NCBI RefSeq assembly: GCF_900113015.1
Contig: NZ_FONV01000007.1
Coordinates: 434,001-498,000 of the forward strand
Direction of reading: 5' to 3'
DNA: 64,000 nucleotides
From: Actinoplanes philippinensis
GTDB lineage: Bacteria; Actinomycetota; Actinomycetes; Mycobacteriales; Micromonosporaceae
Shown here: positions 8,935-17,595 of the stretch, piece after piece
How positions within the stretch are numbered: position 1 is the stretch's first letter
How the letters are laid out: every line of letters begins with the position of its first letter
Notes under the pieces: generated by a model
The model's input: only the letters and a program-made list of their open reading frames with translations
What the model was told of the DNA's origin: nothing
Databases searched by the model: none
Made by a program: the position numbers and the translations under genes

Positions 8935-10206
8935 ATGACAAGCCCCTCCTTCTGGCTCGACAGTCTGGGCCCGATCGAGAAGCGCCCGCCGCTCGCCGGT
9001 GACCTCGACGCCGACGTGGCCATCGCCGGCGGTGGGTACACGGGCCTGTGGACCGCGTACTACCTGGCCAAGGCCGACCCGTCGCGGCGGATCGTGATCC
9101 TCGACGCGGAGTACTGCGGGTTCGGCGCGTCCGGCCGCAACGGCGGCTGGGCCTCCGGCCTCTTCCCGGTCTCCGAGGCCAGACTCGCCCGGCGGTCCGG
9201 GCCGGACGCGGCGGCCGCCATGCACCGGGCGCTCGCCGGCGCCGTCGACGAGGTCGGCCGGGTCGCCGAGGCCGAGGGCATCGACTGCGACTACGCCAAG
9301 GGCGGCACGCTCTCGCTGGTCCGCAGCCCGGCCCAGCTGCGCCGCGCCCGCCGCGACCCGGGTTTCGTCGACGCGGCGACGGCGCGGGCCATGTGCCACG
9401 CCACCGACGTGCTCGGCGGCGTCTACAGCGAGCACTGCGCCGCCCTGCACCCGGCGAAACTGGTCCGCGGCCTCGCCGGCGCCGTCGAGCGGCTCGGCGT
9501 CACCATCCACGAGGGCACCCGGGCCGAGCAGATCAAAACCGGACAGATCAACACCATGCGGGGTACGGTCCACGCGCCCACGATCGTGCGGGCACTGGAG
9601 GGTTACACCGCCGAACTGCCGGGGCACCGCCGTGACATCGCCCCGATCTACTCCCTGATGATCGTCACCGAGCCGCTGCCCGGGGAGTTCTGGCAGCGCG
9701 TGGGCCTGGCCCGGCGGGAGACGTTCACCGACGAGCGGCGGCTGGTCATCTACGGTCAGCGGACCGCCGACGACCGGCTGGCGTTCGGCGGGCGCGGCGC
9801 CCCGTACCACTTCGGCTCCAAGGTCCGCCCGGAGTACGACCTGGTCCCCGAGGTGTTCGAGGCGCTGCGGGCGACGATCACCGAGCTGTTCGGGATCGAC
9901 CCGCCGATCGCCTACCGCTGGGGTGGGCCGCTCGGCATCGCGCGGGACTGGATGCCGTCGGTCGGCCTGCGCGACGGCATCGCCTGGGCCGGGGGCTACG
10001 TGGGCGACGGTGTCGCGGCGGCCAACCTCGCCGGGCGTACCCTCGCTGATCTGATCCTCGGGGTGAACAGCGACCTGACCCGCCTGCCCTGGGTCGGGCA
10101 TCGCTCGCGCCGCTGGGAGCCGGAGCCGGCCCGCTGGCTCGGCATCAACGCGGGCCTGCGGGCCACCGCCCTGCTCGACGCCCTCGACCGCCGCCGGGCG
10201 GCCTGA
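8935..10206 (+). CDS. FAD-dependent amine/amino-acid oxidase (DAO family, PuuB/OrdL-like)
   Basis: 423-aa flavoprotein with the dinucleotide-binding motif AIAGGGYTGLWTAYYL at residues 29-44 and a second flavin-contact motif FGASGRNGGWASG. The C-terminal GYVGDGVAAANLAGRTLAD is typical of glycine/D-amino-acid oxidase-like enzymes. It starts four bases after the lrp stop and so belongs to the same operon. Homologues in polyamine clusters oxidise gamma-glutamylputrescine or related amines. No gamma-glutamylputrescine synthetase is in view, so the substrate is uncertain. Confidence 0.82.
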   Translation: MTSPSFWLDSLGPIEKRPPLAGDLDADVAIAGGGYTGLWTAYYLAKADPSRRIVILDAEYCGFGASGRNGGWASGLFPVSEARLARRSGPDAAAAMHRALAGAVDEVGRVAEAEGIDCDYAKGGTLSLVRSPAQLRRARRDPGFVDAATARAMCHATDVLGGVYSEHCAALHPAKLVRGLAGAVERLGVTIHEGTRAEQIKTGQINTMRGTVHAPTIVRALEGYTAELPGHRRDIAPIYSLMIVTEPLPGEFWQRVGLARRETFTDERRLVIYGQRTADDRLAFGGRGAPYHFGSKVRPEYDLVPEVFEALRATITELFGIDPPIAYRWGGPLGIARDWMPSVGLRDGIAWAGGYVGDGVAAANLAGRTLADLILGVNSDLTRLPWVGHRSRRWEPEPARWLGINAGLRATALLDALDRRRAA

Positions 10207-10258
10207 GACCTGAAACCGCCGGCCCGGCGAACGGCCGGCCGGTCAGCCCCTGCCACCC

Positions 10259-10310
10259 GTCAGCCCGGCCCGTCAGCCCGGCCCGTCAGCCCGGCCCGTC
10301 AGCCCGGCCC
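10259..10310. repeat. 13-bp tandem repeat, four perfect copies
   Basis: Unit GTCAGCCCGGCCC is repeated four times without change, with degenerate copies on both sides (about 10240-10343). It fills the gap between the oxidase stop and the convergent kinase stop at 10344 and codes for nothing recognisable. Confidence 0.9.
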
Positions 10311-10343
10311 GTCAGTCCGGCGGGCCGGTGAGCCGGCGGCCGG

Positions 10344-11978
10344 TCAGCCCGGCGGGCCGGCGAGCGGCAGGCGGATGCAGACGATCGTGCCGGACGGCCG
10401 GTTGTCGGACAGCTTGATCGTTCCGCCGTGCAGCAGCACCACCGCGCGGGCCAGGCTCAGGCCCAGTCCGCTGCCGGCGCTGCCCTGGTGGCGCACGTTG
10501 CTGCCGCGGAAGAACCGGTCGAAGACCCGGGTGTGCTCGCCCGCCGGCGTGCCGATGCCGCTGTCCGCGACGCACAGCTCGGCCACCGGACCGGCCTGGC
10601 GCAGCCGGACGTGGACCGGTGAGCCGGGCGGGCTGTAGCGCACCGCATTCAGCAGCACGTCGTCGACGACCTGCCGCAGCCGGACCGCGTCGCCGGGCAG
10701 CCACAGCACCGCCGGCACCTCGGTGACCAGGGTGAGCCGGCCGCCGCCGCGCCGCAGGGACGTCACCGCGTCGGCGACCAGCGAGGCCAGGTCGACGTCG
10801 TGCAGGTCGAGCCCGACGTGGCCGGAGTCGAGGCCGGCCAGGTCGAGCAGGGTGTCGGCGATCCGCTGCAGCGACTCGGCGTTGCGGGCGATCACCCGGG
10901 CCATCTCGCGGATCTCCGGATCGAGCCCGGCGCTCTCCTCGGCGAGCAGGGTGGCGTTGGCGGTGATCGAGGTCAGCGGGGTACGCAGCTCGTGCCCGAC
11001 CAGGTTCACGAAGTCACCTTGAACGCGGGCCAGCTGACGCGACAACTCCTCGGCGCGACGCTGCGCGACGAAGACGCCGATCTGGGCGGCCACCCCGTCG
11101 AGCAGCACGGTGAGCAGGTCCGGCTCGTACTCCTGGGTGCCGGCGTAACAGGTGAGCACACCGAGCAGGGTGCCGCCGTCGCGGACCGGCACGGCCAGCG
11201 CGGTCCGTACGCCGTGGCGCAGGCAGATCTTCACCCGCTCACGCTCGTACGCGGTCCGCCGGCTGGAGCTGAGCGCGATGTCCGGCACCCAGATCGGGCG
11301 GCCGCACTCCCAGACCCGCCCGGTGATGCCCTGCCCGAACTCCGGGGTGTGGCCGAAGAAGTCCTCCGGGTCGAGGCCGGCCGAGTCCCAGTGCCCGGCC
11401 GGCTGCAGCCGTCCGGTGGCCTCGTCGATGAGGAACAGCTCCGCGCAGGGCCAGCCGAGCGTGGTGGTGACGGCGCGCAGCACGCTCGGCGCCGCCTCGG
11501 CCGCGCCGGCCGAGTGCTTGAGCACGTACTCGACGGCGATGTGGCAGTTACGGAACCGTTCGACCCGGCGCAGCGCGGTGACCTCGTGGGCGACGGCGAC
11601 CGCGCCGAGCGGCGTCCCGGCCGGCCCGGGGATCGGCTGCGCGCTGGTGTCGAAGATCCGGACCCGGTGACCGGGGCGGCTGACCAGGATGTCCTCGGAG
11701 ATCACGTGCTCGCCGTGCAGGGCGCGCAGCAGCGGGTTCTCGGCGGGGGTCATCGGCCGCCGGTCGGGGGTGGTCAGGTGCCGGAAGGCCCGGTCCTCGA
11801 AGTCGGGCGGGAGCGGGCCGTCCGTGTCGATGCCGACGATCTCGCGCATCGCCCGGTTCGCGAAGACCACCCGCCCGTCGGCGTCACAGGCGAGCACCCC
11901 GGCGTCCATGCTCTGCAGCAGGGCGCCGAGGAAGGCCCCGTTGCCCAGCGCAGCCGCGGCCTCGTCCAGCACCACCAT
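10344..11978 (-). CDS. PAS-GAF sensor histidine kinase
   Basis: Cytoplasmic histidine kinase, 544 aa, without transmembrane segments. Order: PAS domain (about 18-130, MDAGVLACDADGRVVFANRAM), GAF domain (about 150-310), dimerisation/phosphoacceptor domain with His329 in GHELRTPLTSI, and an ATPase domain with N-box LNAVRYSP, DSGIGTP and GSGLGLSLARAV. The ATG has GGCGGG upstream. It lies downstream of a lone receiver gene on the same strand and is closely similar to the C-terminal two thirds of the receiver-kinase fusion at 50380-52347. A sigma-B-like element lies in the 73-bp gap before it. Confidence 0.9.
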   Translation of the reverse strand: MVVLDEAAAALGNGAFLGALLQSMDAGVLACDADGRVVFANRAMREIVGIDTDGPLPPDFEDRAFRHLTTPDRRPMTPAENPLLRALHGEHVISEDILVSRPGHRVRIFDTSAQPIPGPAGTPLGAVAVAHEVTALRRVERFRNCHIAVEYVLKHSAGAAEAAPSVLRAVTTTLGWPCAELFLIDEATGRLQPAGHWDSAGLDPEDFFGHTPEFGQGITGRVWECGRPIWVPDIALSSSRRTAYERERVKICLRHGVRTALAVPVRDGGTLLGVLTCYAGTQEYEPDLLTVLLDGVAAQIGVFVAQRRAEELSRQLARVQGDFVNLVGHELRTPLTSITANATLLAEESAGLDPEIREMARVIARNAESLQRIADTLLDLAGLDSGHVGLDLHDVDLASLVADAVTSLRRGGGRLTLVTEVPAVLWLPGDAVRLRQVVDDVLLNAVRYSPPGSPVHVRLRQAGPVAELCVADSGIGTPAGEHTRVFDRFFRGSNVRHQGSAGSGLGLSLARAVVLLHGGTIKLSDNRPSGTIVCIRLPLAGPPG

Positions 11979-12032
11979 GACCCGCCCGATCCTGTTCAGC
12001 GAGGCCCGTGGGTCACGGGCTGCCTCACCGCC

Positions 12033-12057
12033 GTACCCTGTTCGGCATTTTTCATAC
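12033..12057 (-). promoter_or_regulatory. Candidate sigma-B/F-type promoter for the PAS-GAF kinase
   Basis: On the minus strand GTAT, a 15-bp spacer and GGGTAC match the GNNT-N14-16-GGGTAY form reported for Streptomyces sigma-B-family promoters. The predicted transcript would start about 45 nt before the kinase ATG. A small hairpin (CCCGTG/CACGGG, 12005-12019) lies in the leader. Confidence 0.4.
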
Positions 12058-12480
12058 GGAGACGGGCACGTCCGCCGGACAGCGCTTGTCGGCCGCGTCG
12101 TGGTCGTGCGGCCCGATGCTGATCAGCTCCTCCATGGTTGCGAGCAGCTGGTCGTTGGGGCACGGTTTGAGCATGATGGCGCAGACCCGCGCCGAGCCGG
12201 CCCGCGGATCGCCGGGCCGCAGGTGCCCGCTGAGCACAGCAACCGGGATGAGCCGGACATCGTCGTCCGGGTGATTACGGATCGCCTCGATCAACTCCCA
12301 GCCGTCCATCACCGGCATGCCGAGATCGGTGAGCACGAGGTCCGGCCGGTGCTCGAGGATCGCGTCGAACGCCGCCCGGCCGTCCGATGCGCGCAGCACG
12401 GTCATTCCGGTTCGCTTGAACACCCTGACCAGTACCAGGGCGATGTCCTCGTCGTCCTCAGCGATCAGCAATACGGCCAT
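12052..12480 (-). CDS. Single-domain response regulator
   Basis: 142-aa receiver without output domain. Acidic pocket Asp9/Asp10 in IAEDDED, phospho-acceptor Asp52 in LVLTDLGMPVMDG and Lys105 in IMLKP are all present. GGAG sits five bases before the ATG. It precedes the PAS-GAF kinase gene on the same strand by 73 bp, so the two probably signal together, with the receiver acting by protein contact rather than DNA binding. It resembles the N-terminal receiver of the fusion kinase at 50380, including an extended PGD-containing segment before the conserved Lys. Confidence 0.9.
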   Translation of the reverse strand: MAVLLIAEDDEDIALVLVRVFKRTGMTVLRASDGRAAFDAILEHRPDLVLTDLGMPVMDGWELIEAIRNHPDDDVRLIPVAVLSGHLRPGDPRAGSARVCAIMLKPCPNDQLLATMEELISIGPHDHDAADKRCPADVPVSV

Positions 12481-12571
12481 GTCAGCTCCGTGGAGAAGTC
12501 CGTCGTTCCAGCATGCGCCAGCCCGCTCCGGGCCGGGGCGAGAACCGCATATCGCCACCCCCGACTCGCGC

Positions 12572-12590
12572 GTTCTCCCTGGCGGAGAAC
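12572..12590. promoter_or_regulatory. Inverted repeat GTTCTCC-N5-GGAGAAC
   Basis: A perfect 7-bp inverted repeat 24 bp before the secreted GH3 start, between divergent genes. It could be a repressor operator or a short leader hairpin. It differs from the CGAAAGTTTCG sites of the other GH3 locus. Confidence 0.4.
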
Positions 12591-12614
12591 CCCGATCATC
12601 CCGAGGAGCACGAC

Positions 12615-14702
12615 ATGCGACAGCACTTCCGCCTGGCCGCGCTGGGCGCTGTCGCGGCGCTCACCGTGGCGGTGGTCCCGGTGTCCGCCGGCACGTCACC
12701 GCCGGTCGTCTACCGGGACGCCACACAGCCGGTGGAACGCCGGGTCGCCGACCTGCTGTCCCGGATGACCCTGGACGACAAGATCGGGCAGATGACCCAG
12801 GCCGAACGCGCCGAGGTCACCGACGATCCGGACCTGGTCACCCGCCGGCGACTCGGGTCGGTGCTGTCCGGCGGCGGATCGGCGCCGGACCCGAACACCC
12901 CGGAGGCGTGGGCCGCCCTGGTCCGCCGGCTCCAGGACGCGGCCCTCGCCACCCCGCTGAGGATCCCGCTGCTGTACGGCATCGACGCGGTCCACGGCCA
13001 CGGCAGCGTGCCCGGCGCCACCGTCTTCCCGCACAACATCGGCCTCGGCGCGGCCCGGGACCCCGCCCTGGTCGAGCGGGTGTACGCCGCCACCGCCCGG
13101 GAGATGCTGGCCACCGGCATCACGTGGGACTTCGCGCCGTGCGTGTGCGTGACCCGCGACGAGCGGTGGGGCCGTTCCTACGAGAGCTTCGGCGAGGACC
13201 CGGCCCTGGTCACCCGGCTCGGTGGCGGCGCCGTGGACGGGCTCCAGCGCAACGGGGTGATCGCCACCGTCAAGCACTTCGCCGCCGACGGCGACACCGA
13301 GAACGGCACCGGGGACAGCGGCTACGCCGTCGACCAGGGGGTGACCGTCACCAGCCGGGCCGACTTCGACCGGATCGACCTCGCGCCGTACGCCGCGGCC
13401 GTCAGCGGGCACCGGGTGCGCAGCGTCATGCCGTCGTTCTCCAGCGTCGACTGGACCGAGGACGGCGCCGGCGACGCGGTGAAGATGCACGCGAACCGGG
13501 AGCTGATCACCGGGACCCTCAAGGAGCGGCTCGGCTTCGACGGGTTCGTGATCAGCGACTGGGAGGCCATCCACCAACTGCCCTCGGGCGCCGGCGACGA
13601 GCCCAGCGCCGAGCAGGTCCGGGCCGGCGTGGCGGCGGGCGTCGACATGTTCATGGAGCCGTCCACCGCCCCTCTCTTCCAGGACCGGCTCCGTGCCGAA
13701 GTGCTGGCCGGGCGGGTGCCGATGTCCCGGATCGACGACGCCGTCACGCGGATCCTGCGGGTCAAGTTCGAGCTCGGGCTCTTCGAGAACCCGTACCCCG
13801 TCGCCGGGCCGATCGGGACCACCGCCCACCGGGACCTCGGCCGCGAAGCCGTCGCCGCGTCCCAGGTGCTGCTGAAGAACACCGGGAACCTGCTGCCGCT
13901 GCCCCGCGACACCCGGATCTACGTGGCCGGGCGGGCCGCCGACGACATCGGCATGCAGTCCGGCGGGTGGACCGTCGACTGGCAGGGTCGCGACGGCGAC
14001 GTCATCCCCGGGACCACCATCCTCGACGGCCTCCGATCGATGACCTCGCGGGTCACCTACAGCGCCGACGGGTCCGCCCCGGCCGCCGCCTCGGACGTCG
14101 GCGTCGTCGTGGTCGGCGAGACTCCCTACGCCGAGGGGTTCGGCGACGTCGGCAGCGTGCCCTGGACCCGGGGCACCGACCGGCAGCGGGAACCCAAGTC
14201 GCTCACCCTCCAGCCGGGCGACCGGGCGGTCGTCGACCGGGTCTGCCGGGCGGTGGACCGGTGTGTCGTCCTGATCGTCTCCGGCCGGCCGCAGGTGATC
14301 ACCGAGCAGCTCGGCGGGATCGACGCGCTCGTCGCCTCGTGGCTGCCGGGCAGCGAGGGCGGCGGGGTCGCCGACGTGCTCTTCGGCGCGAAACCGTTCA
14401 CCGGACGGCTGCCGGTGTCGTGGCCGGCCGCCGCCGATCAGGTGCCGGTCAACGTCGGCGACAGGACCTATCAGCCGCTCTATCCGTACGGCTGGGGCCT
14501 GCGCCCCGGCGCGACGGACGCCCTCGCCACGGCCGTCGACCGGGTCGCCGCCGCTACGGACGCCCGCTCCACGGCCGGCGAGCGGGTGGCCGCCGGTGCG
14601 GTGCCGGACGGCTGGCAGTCGGCGATCGCCGACGCCGAGGCCGCCACCGAGTCCGGCGACCCCACCCGCGCCGCCTCCCTCCTGAGCCGCCTGAACTCCT
14701 GA
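12615..14702 (+). CDS. Secreted GH3 beta-glucosidase-like enzyme
   Basis: 695-aa family 3 glycoside hydrolase with an N-terminal signal peptide (hydrophobic LAALGAVAALTVAVVPVSA, cleavage after about residue 25), so it acts outside the cell. The ATG has GAGGAG six bases upstream. The barrel carries the ligand-binding YGIDAVHGHG and KHFAADGDTENGTG; nucleophile Asp315 lies in FVISDWEAI. The C-terminal GH3 domain ends in YPYGWGL, followed by about 60 residues of Ala-rich helix instead of a fibronectin domain. YGIDAVHGH and SDW are typical of beta-glucosidases/exo-glucanases rather than xylosidases. No transporter is adjacent. Confidence 0.88.
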   Translation: MRQHFRLAALGAVAALTVAVVPVSAGTSPPVVYRDATQPVERRVADLLSRMTLDDKIGQMTQAERAEVTDDPDLVTRRRLGSVLSGGGSAPDPNTPEAWAALVRRLQDAALATPLRIPLLYGIDAVHGHGSVPGATVFPHNIGLGAARDPALVERVYAATAREMLATGITWDFAPCVCVTRDERWGRSYESFGEDPALVTRLGGGAVDGLQRNGVIATVKHFAADGDTENGTGDSGYAVDQGVTVTSRADFDRIDLAPYAAAVSGHRVRSVMPSFSSVDWTEDGAGDAVKMHANRELITGTLKERLGFDGFVISDWEAIHQLPSGAGDEPSAEQVRAGVAAGVDMFMEPSTAPLFQDRLRAEVLAGRVPMSRIDDAVTRILRVKFELGLFENPYPVAGPIGTTAHRDLGREAVAASQVLLKNTGNLLPLPRDTRIYVAGRAADDIGMQSGGWTVDWQGRDGDVIPGTTILDGLRSMTSRVTYSADGSAPAAASDVGVVVVGETPYAEGFGDVGSVPWTRGTDRQREPKSLTLQPGDRAVVDRVCRAVDRCVVLIVSGRPQVITEQLGGIDALVASWLPGSEGGGVADVLFGAKPFTGRLPVSWPAAADQVPVNVGDRTYQPLYPYGWGLRPGATDALATAVDRVAAATDARSTAGERVAAGAVPDGWQSAIADAEAATESGDPTRAASLLSRLNS

Positions 14703-14754
14703 TCCCGGCCGGCTCCCGGGCCTCGCTCGCCGGGCTCGCCGGAGCGCCGTGCGC

Positions 14755-14806
14755 GCGGCCGGTGCTGATCGTCAGGCCAGGCGGCCGGTGCTGATCGTCA
14801 GGCCAG
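14755..14806. repeat. 26-bp perfect tandem duplication at a gene end
   Basis: Positions 14755-14780 and 14781-14806 are identical. The second copy contains the last codons and stop of the minus-strand gene ending at 14798, so a slip duplication has left a spare 3' end just beyond the gene. Confidence 0.9.
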
Positions 14807-15571
14807 GCCCCAGTGGGCCGGGTCGTCGGCGATGTCGCGGCGGATCGCGTCGAGGACGGCGCCGGCGTCCCGCTCCGGCCAGCCGCTCAGGTGCCAGTAC
14901 TGCTCGCTGTGCTCGTCGGACGGCTCGGCGGTCCGGGCGAACGTGATCAGCGCCGCGATCTCGTGCAGGCCGACCCGGGTGGCGAAGGCGACGGCCTCGT
15001 CCAGCTGCTCCGGGGTGTGCGCCTCGACGGCGTCGTGCAGGCCGTCGGCCATCGTCTTGTTGTGGATGCCGGAGAGCCAGGCCAGACCGCGCAGCCCGGG
15101 CGAGACGCCGTCCCCGGGCTCGTCGTCGAACATCATGTCCCAGTGCAGGTCGACGGCTTGCTCCCAATGGGCGTCCACCACGTCGCGCATCAGCGACGAA
15201 CCGCGGTCCACCACCCACGCCGGGACCGGACGCCACGTGCACCCGGCCAGGTCGCCGGTGGTCCGCAGCAGTTCCAGGCCCCGGTCGCGGTGCACCACCG
15301 AGGCGGCCGGAACCAGCGAGGGCCAGCCGCCCAGCAGGACCTCGACATCACCCGCGGCGTCCGAGTCGATCAGGTCGTACCACCGGCCGCCCTCGCGCCG
15401 CACCACCTGGCAGCGGGTGTCGTCGACGATCCACACCTGCAGCAGCGGGTCGTCGCCGCGGAAGAACAGCGGGCAGTCGGCGGGGTCCGCGGCCCGGTAG
15501 GCCTCGGCCGGGTCGGCCGGGGTCACCGTCCGCAGGTTGTCCGGGCCCGCGTGGTTGCGCAACTGGATCAT
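14798..15571 (-). CDS. Hypothetical protein, 257 aa
   Basis: I do not recognise this family. It is an acidic soluble protein without signal peptide or membrane segment, with many Trp residues. The N-terminal half looks like a small alpha/beta domain (LFFRGDDPLLQVWIVDDTRC, then RWYDLIDSDAAGDVEVLLGG). The C-terminal half is mostly helical (HNKTMADGLHDAVEAHTPEQLDEAVAFA is its core). It is divergent, with a 38-bp gap, from the gamma-glutamylcyclotransferase-like gene. TATCCT lies five bases before its ATG and no Shine-Dalgarno is seen, so it is probably leaderless. Codon bias is normal, so it is very likely a real gene. Confidence 0.75.
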   Translation of the reverse strand: MIQLRNHAGPDNLRTVTPADPAEAYRAADPADCPLFFRGDDPLLQVWIVDDTRCQVVRREGGRWYDLIDSDAAGDVEVLLGGWPSLVPAASVVHRDRGLELLRTTGDLAGCTWRPVPAWVVDRGSSLMRDVVDAHWEQAVDLHWDMMFDDEPGDGVSPGLRGLAWLSGIHNKTMADGLHDAVEAHTPEQLDEAVAFATRVGLHEIAALITFARTAEPSDEHSEQYWHLSGWPERDAGAVLDAIRRDIADDPAHWGLA

Positions 15572-15596
15572 GCCCGAGGATAGCCGGGCGTCCGGA

Positions 15597-15602
15597 TAGG
15601 AT
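15597..15602 (+). promoter_or_regulatory. Leaderless -10 element TAGGAT
   Basis: TAGGAT is seven bases before the ATG at 15610 and no ribosome site is present. The opposite gene has TATCCT at a similar distance, so both starts of this 38-bp divergent gap look leaderless. Confidence 0.5.
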
Positions 15603-15609
15603 CACCGCC

Positions 15610-15945
15610 ATGCCGCTGCTGTTCTCCTACGGGACCCTGCGTGATCCGGCCGTGCAGAGGAGCGTCTTCGGGCGCGAGCCGGCGGGGCGCGGCGACCGGA
15701 TCGTCGGGTTCCGGGTCGAGCAGCTGGAGATCACCGATCCGGAGGTGCTCGCCGTGAGCGGGGAGGCCTTCCACCCGATCCTGGTGCGCACCGGCGACGA
15801 CGGAGAGACGGTCGAGGGGTCGGTGTTCGAGGTGACCGAGGCGGAGCTGCTGCTCGCCGACGCCTACGAGGTCGACGACTACCACCGCGTCACGGCCCCG
15901 TTGTCCTCCGGCGACACCGCGTGGGTGTATGCGGCCCGCGCCTGA
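15610..15945 (+). CDS. Gamma-glutamylcyclotransferase-like (AIG2/GGCT) protein
   Basis: 111-aa single-domain protein. The N-terminal FSYGTLRDP motif (residues 5-13) forms the substrate pocket of this fold, and EVDDYHRVTA near residue 90 matches the conserved E..Y.R region of AIG2-like proteins. These enzymes release 5-oxoproline from gamma-glutamyl-amines or peptides; the actual substrate here is unknown. The nearby putrescine genes make a gamma-glutamyl-amine substrate conceivable, but that is speculation. A hairpin follows the stop. Confidence 0.85.
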   Translation: MPLLFSYGTLRDPAVQRSVFGREPAGRGDRIVGFRVEQLEITDPEVLAVSGEAFHPILVRTGDDGETVEGSVFEVTEAELLLADAYEVDDYHRVTAPLSSGDTAWVYAARA

Positions 15946-15963
15946 GAACCCGGTGTGGCGCTG

Positions 15964-15994
15964 ACCGGTGTCTCCGGCGAGCCGAGACACCGGT
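15964..15994. terminator. Hairpin terminator after the GGCT-like gene
   Basis: A perfect 11-bp stem (ACCGGTGTCTC / GAGACACCGGT) with a 9-nt loop, 18 bp past the stop and without a T-tract. It lies in the 163-bp gap between convergent genes. A second, imperfect CCCTACC...GGTAGGG pairing at about 16000-16077 could serve the opposite gene. Confidence 0.65.
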
Positions 15995-16108
15995 GAGAGC
16001 CCTACCCGCAACCACCGCACACGCCCGGCGGGCGCGCTGCCGGCCGGGACCGGCGACGCGCGTCGCGGGGTAGGGAACGGTGCTGTTCGTGGCCGTACCT
16101 CTCATGGT

Positions 16109-17491
16109 TCAGAGGCGGTTGTGGGCCTCGGTGAGGACCGCGCGCAGGATCTGCTCGATCTCGGCGAACTGGGTCTCCGTCGCGGTCAGCGGCGGCGCCA
16201 GCTGGATCACCGGGTCGCCGCGGTCGTCGGCCCGGCAGTACAGGCCGGCCTCGAAGAGGGCCTGCGAGAGGAAACCGCGGAGCAGGCGCTCGGACTCGTC
16301 GGCGTTGAAGGTCTCCTTGGTGGACTTGTCCTTGACCATCTCGATGCCGAAGAAGTAGCCGTCGCCGCGGACGTCGCCGACGATCGGCAGGTCGAGCAGC
16401 TTCTCCAGGTAGGAGCGGAAGACCGGGCTGTTCTCGCGGACGTGCTGGTTGAGGCCCTCGCGCTCCATGATGTCCAGGTTGGCCAGCGCCACCGCGGAGC
16501 CGACCGGGTGGCCACCGTAGGTGATGCCGTGCGCGAACCAGTTGGTGCCGGTGAGGAACGGCTCGGCAAGGCGCTCCGACGCGATCATCGCGCCGAGCGG
16601 GACGTAACCGGAGGTCAGGCCCTTGGCGACGGTGATGATGTCGGGCTGGTAGCCGTACCGGTCGGCGCCGAACCACTCACCGAGACGGCCGAACGCGCAG
16701 ATCACCTCGTCGGACACGAGCAGCACGTCGTAGCGGTCGCAGATCTCCCGGACCCGCTGGAAGTAGCCGGGCGGCGGCGGGAAGCAGCCGCCCGCGTTCT
16801 GCACCGGCTCCAGGTAGACGGCGGCGACCGTGTCCGGGCCCTCGAACTCGATCTGCTCGGCGATCCGGTCGGCGGCCCAGATCCCGAACTGCTCGGGTGT
16901 CATGCTCTCGTCGGGGCGCCGGTAGTAGTTGGTGTTCGGCACCCGCATCGTCGACGGGACGAGCGGTTCGAAGTCCTGTTTGAACGGCGGGATGCCGGTG
17001 ATCGACAGGGCGCCCATCGACGAGCCGTGGTAGGCGACGGCCCGGGAGATCACCTTGGTCTTCAGCGGCTTGCCGACCCGCTTGAAGTAGGAGCGGGCCA
17101 GTTTCCACGCCGACTCGACGGCCTCCGAGCCGCCGGTGGTGAAGAAGACCCGGTTCAGGTCGCCGGGGGCCAGGTCGGCGAGGCGGGCGGCCAGCTCGAT
17201 CGCCTTCGGGTGGGCGTACGACCAGATCGGGAAGTAGGCCAGCTCGGACGCCTGCTTGGCGGCGGCGTCGGCCAGCTCCTGCCGGCCGTGCCCGGTCTGC
17301 ACCACGAACAGGGCGGACAGTCCGTCCAGGTAGCGGCGGCCGGTGGAGTCCCAGACATAGCAGCCGTCGCCGCGCGTGATCACCGGAACCGGGGCGCTCT
17401 GGTAGGCCGACAGGCGGGTGAAGTGCATCCAGAGGTGGTCACGGGCGGTGTCGGACAGTGTGTCCACGTCAGCGGGCGATCGGTCTGTCAC
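16109..17491 (-). CDS. Class III aminotransferase, putrescine/omega-amino acid-pyruvate type
   Basis: 460-aa PLP enzyme. Motifs: GGSEAVESAWKLARSYF, YHGSSMGALSITG, EPVQNAGGCFPPP, SDEVICAFGRLG and Schiff-base Lys290 in TVAKGLTSGYVPLGA. This pattern (VQNAGG, SDEVICAFGR) is that of putrescine- or beta-alanine:pyruvate aminotransferases such as SpuC. The GTG at 17491 is chosen over the in-frame GTG five codons upstream because GGGAGAG lies six bases before it. It stands alone between the two halves of the polyamine gene set and would supply 4-aminobutanal for the two aldehyde dehydrogenases. Confidence 0.87.
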   Translation of the reverse strand: MTDRSPADVDTLSDTARDHLWMHFTRLSAYQSAPVPVITRGDGCYVWDSTGRRYLDGLSALFVVQTGHGRQELADAAAKQASELAYFPIWSYAHPKAIELAARLADLAPGDLNRVFFTTGGSEAVESAWKLARSYFKRVGKPLKTKVISRAVAYHGSSMGALSITGIPPFKQDFEPLVPSTMRVPNTNYYRRPDESMTPEQFGIWAADRIAEQIEFEGPDTVAAVYLEPVQNAGGCFPPPPGYFQRVREICDRYDVLLVSDEVICAFGRLGEWFGADRYGYQPDIITVAKGLTSGYVPLGAMIASERLAEPFLTGTNWFAHGITYGGHPVGSAVALANLDIMEREGLNQHVRENSPVFRSYLEKLLDLPIVGDVRGDGYFFGIEMVKDKSTKETFNADESERLLRGFLSQALFEAGLYCRADDRGDPVIQLAPPLTATETQFAEIEQILRAVLTEAHNRL

Positions 17492-17583
17492 GGGTATCTC
17501 TCCCACTAGTTCAGGATGTTGATCCGATACTGCCCACGGATTCCGTCGCGCACAAGACAGATGGCCACTATTTCCGCACGTTT

Positions 17584-17589
17584 TACAAT
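17584..17589 (+). promoter_or_regulatory. Leaderless -10 element TACAAT
   Basis: TACAAT ends six bases before the ATG at 17596 in an unusually AT-rich patch, with no ribosome site. This is the clearest leaderless start in the window. Confidence 0.55.
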
Positions 17590-17595
17590 GGCGCG

